Source: a virus. From it: a stretch of DNA of 51,938 bases. The notes beneath the pieces were generated by a model. It made no database searches and had not been told where the DNA came from. It saw only the letters and a list, made by a program, of their open reading frames with translations. Position 1 is the stretch's first letter; every line of letters starts with the position of its first letter. Below are positions 46,886 through 51,938 of this stretch, piece after piece. The stretch lies in the IMG/VR virus record IMGVR_UViG_3300044966_000307, positions 1-51,938 of that record; one strand, given 5' to 3'. The position numbers and the translations under genes were made by a program.

Positions 46886-48345
46886 TTAGTTGTCCTATAG
46901 AATCCTTCAAAACTTTTAGTCCAAGACACACCGTTCCACATAAATTGTATACCATTCATTAAATTTGTTTGCCATATTATAGTGTCAGTCTCGTTAACTG
47001 AATCAAATATAATATGCCAACTGCTACCGTTCCATTCAACTATATCATTAGCATGTGCGATTAAATCATCTTCGGATGTAGATTTCCATGCTAGCGCACC
47101 ATCAGTATTATCAACTGAACCGATATCTTCAATTATTAAATATCGAGTGCCTGTTCTAAGGTCGTAATCGTATGGATTAAATGTATACGGATTAATAATT
47201 GCATCAAATGTTCCAGGTGACAATCTATTACATGTTGATAAATTAAAATAAGTAACGTCTGATTCTAAATAACCTTGACTATCAATCAATGTGTTACGTC
47301 TTAATGTATCTTCGTCCCAATTAACATTTAAAATAGTTTCATCGTCTGTATTTGCAGTTAATGTACCAACTATTTCAACTCCACCAAGCTGCGTTACGAT
47401 AATTCTACTAAATCCAGGTATGAACTTTTTAGGATATTTTTCAAATAATTCTGCCCATTTAACTTCCATTCCAAACCTATCAGGTATTTCATACGGTGAT
47501 TCTTCATATTCAACATTATAATTAGGATCTAGTAACACTACTTGATTATTATAAATTTCAACTGAATAATCTTCAATTACTGTAACTATATCTGTTAAAA
47601 ACGCAGCACCAGCATCGGTAAACTTTGAAGATGGGTCTAAATAATCTGATCCAAAAATTGGTTCACTAAGGGTAGTATTACCGTCAAATAATCCAGTAAT
47701 AATTTTTGTAATTACTCCTAATTGTTTAACTTTAGCAGGCGGACTAATCCATATCGGAGTAGCAAAAGTTAACGTTGCAATGTCAATTGGGGTATCAGTT
47801 CCTACAGGAATTGCTTTACTAGACCATGCTACACTTTCTAAATAAATTACAGATAAGCTTGTCCAGTCTAAATAATTATCAGTAGTTTGAATATCTAAAC
47901 TAGGATTAAACAACATTAATATTTGTTCTAATATTTGAAGTTTTTGGTCTGTGTTTGCAGTCCATATGTCAACTTTAAAAGTTAACTTAAATGGAGTTGG
48001 CATTAGTCGTTCAACTGTATATTGTCTACCTCGATTAGATGTATACTTATTAGATGCCTTGTCAACATCTCGTTCACGAACTAATACTTTGCTAACAAAC
48101 GTTGAATCTGCTAATCGATCTTTGTCTAAGTCTAAACTATGTATATACACGCTTATTTTTGGAACTGAGTTAATTGTATTTTCAGAATTTTGTCGAATAA
48201 TACTAGTAGCCTGTCTGTCAGCATCACCGTATGCTACTGGTACTCGATGTAATGTTCCATCGCCATATCGCACTGAGAATTCACTAAAAAGCCTAATTGT
48301 TTGAGTGATATATCTACGTATAGCACCGTCATAAAAATGTTGCAT
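46867..48345 (-). CDS. 15: T4 gp15-like tail sheath stabilizer / tail completion protein
   Basis: This 492-residue protein resembles gp15 of T4-like phages, the hexameric ring that caps the tail and joins it to the neck. The N-terminus MQHFYDGAIRRYITQTIRLF, HRVPVAYGDADRQATSIIRQ, NTINSVPKISVYIHSLDLDK, PTPFKLTFKVDIWTANTDQK and LEQILMLFNPSLDIQTT are very close to what I remember of cyanophage gp15 sequences. It is longer than T4 gp15, like marine homologues. It follows the gp14-like gene on the same strand, with the AGGAGAAAG Shine-Dalgarno sequence before the ATG, and overlaps the Nudix gene by 19 bases. Confidence 0.85.
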   Translation of the reverse strand: MQHFYDGAIRRYITQTIRLFSEFSVRYGDGTLHRVPVAYGDADRQATSIIRQNSENTINSVPKISVYIHSLDLDKDRLADSTFVSKVLVRERDVDKASNKYTSNRGRQYTVERLMPTPFKLTFKVDIWTANTDQKLQILEQILMLFNPSLDIQTTDNYLDWTSLSVIYLESVAWSSKAIPVGTDTPIDIATLTFATPIWISPPAKVKQLGVITKIITGLFDGNTTLSEPIFGSDYLDPSSKFTDAGAAFLTDIVTVIEDYSVEIYNNQVVLLDPNYNVEYEESPYEIPDRFGMEVKWAELFEKYPKKFIPGFSRIIVTQLGGVEIVGTLTANTDDETILNVNWDEDTLRRNTLIDSQGYLESDVTYFNLSTCNRLSPGTFDAIINPYTFNPYDYDLRTGTRYLIIEDIGSVDNTDGALAWKSTSEDDLIAHANDIVEWNGSSWHIIFDSVNETDTIIWQTNLMNGIQFMWNGVSWTKSFEGFYRTTKWRLEL

Positions 48346-48363
48346 TACTTTCTCCTATTTCAG

Positions 48364-48371
48364 TATTTAGT
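48364..48371 (-). promoter_or_regulatory. Weak candidate late promoter for the gp15-like gene (ACTAAATA)
   Basis: On the minus strand, ACTAAATA followed by CTGAAATA lies 18 bases upstream of the gp15-like ATG, in the 44-base gap after gp14. It differs at two positions from GATAAATA, so it may be a degenerate late promoter or chance. Confidence 0.3.
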
Positions 48372-48389
48372 ACTGCACTTCTTATGAAA

Positions 48390-49823
48390 TTAAAAATCAG
48401 CACGAGGTTTAAGTACTTTAGATATGCCTTGACGTTCAGCCTCTCTGTAAGTAAATAAACTAACTCGCCACGCGCCGTCGTACGGAATTGTTACTTGCAA
48501 ATTATCAACTTCTGGTAAATTAATTCTAATTTTAGCAACACCGTTTACATCGTACGATTCTAATAAATTTTCAAAATCATTAACTACAAACTCTAATCTA
48601 GTAGTATCAAATTTTAATACAATGTATGGTGCAGTTATTTCAAAATCAATATTAGTATCAAGTAAAATTGCACCAACAGCTACTCTTACGTAATCAGTTG
48701 CAATTTCATCATTATATGTAAATTTGCTGTTATTAATAAAGCTAACTCGTCTAGTGTGTCTAGTATCAGTGTTAGTTAATGTCATTCTGACTGCATCTTC
48801 TACTTTATGCCATTTACGGCCGTCAAATCTAAATAATCGATTTGGAACAAAATCTAATCTTAAAAAGAAATCATCTTTTGCTACGCTGGTAGGAAACTCA
48901 ATTCCCTGACCAAATACATAGCCATTATACGGATAACCGTCACCTACTAAAAATCCAGTATAACCAGTTCGCAATGGTATTGCATTAAGACTACTTGCAT
49001 TTACATTAGATTCGCCGTTAATTAATTGACTTTGATAGTTAGCAGTGTACACATCTGAATCTACAGTAATTAACTCTGTTCTACCAGTTACCGGATCAGT
49101 TGCTAATGTATAAAATTGTCGAGTTTCGTATCCGCATTTAGGTGCGTCGATTTCAGCTTGACTTACGATTGCATCGTTTATTTCTAATTCTTTTTTACGG
49201 GTACTTAATAAATCACGTAACGCATACGGTGCGTCGTCGCCTGCAGGTTGGTCAAGTATATCTGCATACTGTTGGCTGTCTGCAATCTTTTTAAGTTTTA
49301 TTCTATACAAATGAGGATACCATGTTGCACTATATCCTTCACTAGCACGACCAACATCTTCAATAACAAAAAATCTAGGAACACTAACATCAAAATCGTT
49401 TAATGCAAAATCATCACGTAAGTGAGGCAACTCAATAACATCACCGTCTAATGGTTTGCGACCAATTGCTTCAACAAAGTCGTTAATATGTACAGTCATA
49501 AACACTGTATCGTTATCAATAAACAAACCAAATTGGCTTAGGTTAAAATCTAAATTTTGAACTTGGTAATGGCCCCTAAGACGATAAATTTCCGATTCGT
49601 ATTTGCGATCACGATTTTCTAAAAATAATAAATCTTGAATATTTGTTTCTTTTACTACATCATAAATTGGCTGATCGGCAGTTCCGGTATCTTGTAATTT
49701 AGGACCGAGGTACTTGTGCAAATGTACATCAGTGCATCCGACTTGAAACATCCGTGATATTTGACGATCGATAAATCTATAATTATTGCCTTTCTCAGGA
49801 TGGTACATTGAAAGTCTAGGCAT
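48390..49823 (-). CDS. 14: T4 gp14-like neck protein
   Basis: This 477-residue protein resembles gp14, which with gp13 forms the neck that completes the head before tail joining. Recognisable segments are MPRLSMYHPEKGNNYRFIDR, GCTDVHLHKYLGP, TNIQDLLFLENRDRKYESEI, YRLRGHYQVQNLDFNLSQFG, and PRFFVIEDVGRASEGYSATW. The length and a central cyanophage-like insertion region agree with marine T4-like homologues. A strong AAGGAGAAT Shine-Dalgarno sequence and a GATAAATA late promoter 26 bases upstream indicate late expression. It is transcribed away from the gp13-like gene, with an HNH endonuclease gene between, which differs from the usual 13-14-15 order on one strand. Confidence 0.85.
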   Translation of the reverse strand: MPRLSMYHPEKGNNYRFIDRQISRMFQVGCTDVHLHKYLGPKLQDTGTADQPIYDVVKETNIQDLLFLENRDRKYESEIYRLRGHYQVQNLDFNLSQFGLFIDNDTVFMTVHINDFVEAIGRKPLDGDVIELPHLRDDFALNDFDVSVPRFFVIEDVGRASEGYSATWYPHLYRIKLKKIADSQQYADILDQPAGDDAPYALRDLLSTRKKELEINDAIVSQAEIDAPKCGYETRQFYTLATDPVTGRTELITVDSDVYTANYQSQLINGESNVNASSLNAIPLRTGYTGFLVGDGYPYNGYVFGQGIEFPTSVAKDDFFLRLDFVPNRLFRFDGRKWHKVEDAVRMTLTNTDTRHTRRVSFINNSKFTYNDEIATDYVRVAVGAILLDTNIDFEITAPYIVLKFDTTRLEFVVNDFENLLESYDVNGVAKIRINLPEVDNLQVTIPYDGAWRVSLFTYREAERQGISKVLKPRADF

Positions 49824-49848
49824 TTAGGATTCTCCTTGGGTATTATCA

Positions 49849-49856
49849 TATTTATC
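49849..49856 (-). promoter_or_regulatory. T4-type late promoter for the gp14-like gene (GATAAATA)
   Basis: On the minus strand, GATAAATATGATAATA lies 26 bases before the gp14-like ATG. It overlaps the stop codon of the HNH gene, leaving a short leader with AAGGAGAAT. Confidence 0.65.
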
Positions 49857-50637
49857 TTACGATAGATTTACAGTTCGCTCCGTGCCATCTATTATAATTA
49901 CATTTAACACATTCTACACCGCAATGCTCACACTTGTACTTTGGTCGTTGTAATGCTAGTTTTGACATTTTCTGTTTTACTTCATCAGTATGAGTAACAC
50001 CTAGGTTCCATGGTGTTCTACCTTGTGCGTTTTCTGATATTTTCTTTCTAGCTTCTTCTGTATGAGTATTGCCATACATTGGGTTATTTTCACCTGCTAA
50101 TCTTCCTTTATTTGCTTTTGAGATTTTAGCTCGAGTTTCGTCTGAAACATTTTTTCCTTTATTAGCAGCACTTAGTTTAGCTCGAGTTTCGTCAGTAATT
50201 ATATAATTTGAGTTTGCCCGTGCAATTGCAATTTTTGCTAACGTTTCAGGAGTATGGGTCTTTCCATACATGTGATTCTTATCACCTCTCTGTTGTTCGC
50301 TAAACATTTTTGAATAATTCGTTTTAAAACTTTCAAACTTCCTACTAGATACTTTATAACGATCTTGCACCGGTGAAGTCATGTATAGCATACAATTAAA
50401 TGCTTTACTTAATTGAAATTTTTCTCTGGTAGAATTTACCATTTTAGTAAGTAAGTGATGACATACAAAATGTTCTCTAGCTGTTAGTGTAACTAAATTA
50501 TCTTTTTTATTAGACCCGCCTAAACATTTTGGTATAATATGATGTCTTTCAGAATAACCGGATAACGGATCTCGTATTTGTGCTGATTTGATTATATTAA
50601 AATAGATGTTGGTATATTTATTATTGATAAATATCAT
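49852..50637 (-). CDS. HNH homing endonuclease with NUMOD3 repeats
   Basis: This 261-residue protein has an HNH-type nuclease core: RHHIIPKCLGGSN (residues 31-43), NLVTLTAREHFVCHHLL (47-63), with His32/His33, Asn47 and His56 as the likely motif. Residues ~118-240 contain five or so NUMOD3-like DNA-binding repeats (HTPETLAKIAIAR, SDETRAKISKANKGR, TEEARKKISENAQGR). A C-terminal Cys cluster (CEHCGVECVKC...HGANC) may be a zinc-binding finger. Free-standing enzymes of this type cut intron-less alleles or neighbouring genes and spread between phages. It sits between the gp13- and gp14-like genes. An AAAGGAGG Shine-Dalgarno sequence precedes the ATG, and a late promoter lies upstream. Confidence 0.85.
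   Translation of the reverse strand: MIFINNKYTNIYFNIIKSAQIRDPLSGYSERHHIIPKCLGGSNKKDNLVTLTAREHFVCHHLLTKMVNSTREKFQLSKAFNCMLYMTSPVQDRYKVSSRKFESFKTNYSKMFSEQQRGDKNHMYGKTHTPETLAKIAIARANSNYIITDETRAKLSAANKGKNVSDETRAKISKANKGRLAGENNPMYGNTHTEEARKKISENAQGRTPWNLGVTHTDEVKQKMSKLALQRPKYKCEHCGVECVKCNYNRWHGANCKSIVR
50626..50633 (+). promoter_or_regulatory. Possible late promoter for the gp13-like gene (GATAAATA)
   Basis: On the plus strand, GATAAATATCATTG lies 98 bases upstream of the gp13-like ATG, within the start of the HNH gene on the other strand. The motif matches, but the distance is long and it also encodes HNH residues, so it may be coincidental. Confidence 0.35.
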
Positions 50638-50698
50638 TGTTGATGTCCTCCTTTGACATTAAGGTAGTTGGGAATTGCCGTTCCGTGAACTACATTTT

Positions 50699-50706
50699 TA
50701 TTTATC
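50699..50706 (-). promoter_or_regulatory. T4-type late promoter for the HNH gene (GATAAATA)
   Basis: On the minus strand, GTGATAAATAAAAATG lies 62 bases before the HNH ATG, in the divergent gap between the HNH and gp13-like genes. Confidence 0.6.
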
Positions 50707-50730
50707 ACAGAATTATTACGGAGCAAGATT

Positions 50731-51501
50731 ATGTCTGACGACACATCCTCATTGATAGAACGAAATAAAGTATTTGAATATGTTAGAACTCTACTTGGCG
50801 AAGGTATGATTGACATAGATTTGGATCCAATCCATTACGAAACTGCGTTAGATAGAGCGTTAACTCGCTTTAGGCAACGCAGTCCAAATGCTGTAGAAGA
50901 AAGTTACAGCTTTTTAGAGTTAGTACAAGATCAAAATGATTACAGATTACCTGATGAAATTATAGAAGTACAAAGCGTATTTAGACGTGCTATTGGGTCA
51001 CGGTCTGGTATGGGTGCAGGCGGTACATTATTTGAACCATTTAACTTAGCGTATACTAACACGTATATGATGAGCGGTAGTATGATGGGCGGCCTTGCAA
51101 CATATGAATTATTTGCCGGATATCAAAAATTAGTAGGTAAAATGTTTGGTAGTTACATTGAATTTAAATGGAAACCTACTAGTCATGTGTTAACAATCCT
51201 ACAACGTCCGTTTGCACAAGGTGAACAGATTTTAATTAAATCACATAACTTTAGACCTGACTTTGTATTGCTAACTGACATTTATGCTAAACAATGGTTA
51301 CGTGATTATACACTCGCTACTTGCAAGATTATGTTAGGAGAAGCACGTAGCTTGTTTTCAACTATTGCAGGCCCAGGCGGCGGTATTACATTAAATGGTA
51401 ACGATATGAAATCTGCAGGCAAAGAAGAACTTATTGCTCTTGATAAAGAGTTAGAAACGTTAATATCTGGCGGGACAGGTTATCATTTTATAATAGGATA
51501 A
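50731..51501 (+). CDS. 13: T4 gp13-like neck protein
   Basis: This 256-residue protein resembles gp13, the neck/head-completion partner of gp14. Segments DPIHYETALDRALTRFRQRS, LVQDQNDYRLPDEIIEVQSV, FRRAIGSRSGMGAGGTLFEP, FEWKPTSHVLTILQRP-like KWKPTSHVLTILQRP, and DIYAKQWLRDYTLATCKIML are typical of cyanophage-type homologues. The start has ACGGAGCA eight bases upstream. It is divergent from the gp14/gp15 pair, unlike T4. Between it and the dNMP kinase lies a clear sigma70-type promoter rather than a late promoter. Family identity is fairly secure. Confidence 0.85.
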   Translation: MSDDTSSLIERNKVFEYVRTLLGEGMIDIDLDPIHYETALDRALTRFRQRSPNAVEESYSFLELVQDQNDYRLPDEIIEVQSVFRRAIGSRSGMGAGGTLFEPFNLAYTNTYMMSGSMMGGLATYELFAGYQKLVGKMFGSYIEFKWKPTSHVLTILQRPFAQGEQILIKSHNFRPDFVLLTDIYAKQWLRDYTLATCKIMLGEARSLFSTIAGPGGGITLNGNDMKSAGKEELIALDKELETLISGGTGYHFIIG

Positions 51502-51502
51502 G

Positions 51503-51531
51503 TTGACATTTTTCTAAAATTAGTGTATAAT
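51503..51531 (+). promoter_or_regulatory. Consensus sigma70 promoter for the dNMP kinase gene
   Basis: TTGACA (51503-51508), a 17-base spacer and TATAAT (51526-51531) make a perfect match to the bacterial housekeeping promoter. It lies just after the gp13-like stop, followed by TTAGGAG and the kinase ATG. This implies expression by the host polymerase from the start of infection. Confidence 0.85.
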
Positions 51532-51550
51532 ACAATTTTAGGAGAATAAT

Positions 51551-51938
51551 ATGATAGTTGGTATTGTAGGAAATATAGGTGAAGGTAAAGATACAATTGC
51601 TGAATATTTAGTAAATGATCACAACTTTAAACGTGAAAGTTTTGCAGGTACATTAAAAGATGCAGTTTCTGCTGTGTTTGGATGGGACAGAACATTGCTC
51701 GAAGGCCAAACTACCGAATCGCGAGCATGGCGTGAACAAGTTGATCAATGGTGGGCAGATAAATTATCTATACCAATGCTAACCCCTCGATTAATTTTAC
51801 AACTCTGGGGCACTGAAGTATGCAGAAGAAGTTTTCATGATGACATTTGGATTGCTAGCTTAGAAAACAAATTGAGAAACATCAACACTAATGTTGTTAT
51901 TAGCGATTGTAGATTTCCAAATGAGTTTGCTGCTATTA
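51551..51938 (+). CDS. 1: Deoxynucleoside monophosphate kinase, T4 gp1-like (3' end outside window)
   Basis: The window ends 129 codons into the gene. The N-terminus MIVGIVGNIGEGKDTIAEYL is a P-loop in the GxxGEGKDT form typical of T4 gp1-type dNMP kinases. SFAGTLKDAVSAVFGW near residue 35, TPRLILQLWGTEVCRRSFHD near 76, and VVISDCRFPNE near 116 also fit that family. These enzymes phosphorylate dTMP, dGMP and hydroxymethyl-dCMP for phage DNA synthesis. A perfect sigma70 promoter and a TTAGGAG Shine-Dalgarno sequence precede it, consistent with an early metabolic gene set after late neck genes. It is complete at its 5' end. Confidence 0.85.
   Translation, partial: MIVGIVGNIGEGKDTIAEYLVNDHNFKRESFAGTLKDAVSAVFGWDRTLLEGQTTESRAWREQVDQWWADKLSIPMLTPRLILQLWGTEVCRRSFHDDIWIASLENKLRNINTNVVISDCRFPNEFAAI

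Noticed and set aside
47951-48304. 117-residue plus-strand frame within the gp15-like gene
   Set aside because: Ser/Leu-rich antisense shadow of a well-recognised structural gene.
50653-50680. TTGACA near 50654 as a plus-strand promoter for the gp13-like gene
   Set aside because: No -10-like hexamer is found at 16-18 bases downstream, and the sequence is the Shine-Dalgarno region of the HNH gene on the other strand.
50634-50816. 60-residue minus-strand frame overlapping the gp13-like start
   Set aside because: It is antisense to the gp13-like N-terminus, has no good ribosome site, and overlaps the likely promoter of the HNH gene.

Overview
The window looks like part of a large, AT-rich genome of a contractile-tailed, T4-like (Straboviridae/Kyanoviridae-type) bacteriophage, probably marine. 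The support is a right-hand block of neck and tail-completion genes resembling T4 gp13, gp14 and gp15, a T4 gp1-like deoxynucleoside monophosphate kinase at the right edge, T4-type late-promoter motifs (GATAAATA/TATAAATA), and very large tail-fibre genes of the sort seen in marine T4-like phages. No tRNA, CRISPR array or insertion sequence was seen. All family assignments come from reading translated motifs; no database search was run.

Layout: (1) 1-2013 holds the 3' end of a fibre gene and a small fibre gene with two 33-bp coding repeat arrays. (2) 2022-5889 holds a glycosyltransferase-FkbM methyltransferase fusion, a 2-oxoglutarate/Fe(II) oxygenase and two paralogous phage proteins of unknown function. 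(3) 5983-6890 holds a small unknown gene and a patch of gene remnants: a truncated Nudix copy, the 3' tail of a third copy of the unknown paralogue, and a plus-strand fragment. (4) 6891-38481 is about 31.6 kb of almost uninterrupted adhesin genes: two fibres over 2,000 residues, several modular fibres, three consecutive LamG-like proteins, a fibre with a peptidase S74 chaperone, and four consecutive RCC1 beta-propeller proteins with more than 50 repeats. (5) 38491-39123 is a DUF4376-like gene. (6) 39188-46510 is a seven-gene cassette (sulfotransferase, FkbM methyltransferase, TPR-heptosyltransferase-like protein, methyltransferase, a GT-methyltransferase-GT protein, a cupin-like protein and an adenylylsulfate-kinase-like protein). 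It has a sigma70-like promoter in front and an intrinsic terminator behind. (7) 46436-50637, minus strand, carries HNH endonuclease, gp14, gp15 and Nudix genes. (8) gp13 and dNMP kinase follow on the plus strand.

Functional reading: the fibre block probably makes the host-recognition apparatus. The cassette looks able to build and decorate a glycan with sugars, methyl groups and sulfate. The adenylylsulfate-kinase-like protein would make PAPS, the donor used by the sulfotransferase. Whether the target is the phage's own fibres or the host surface cannot be told from sequence. Late genes appear to use GATAAATA promoters, while the modification cassette and the dNMP kinase have host-type promoters, which suggests earlier expression.
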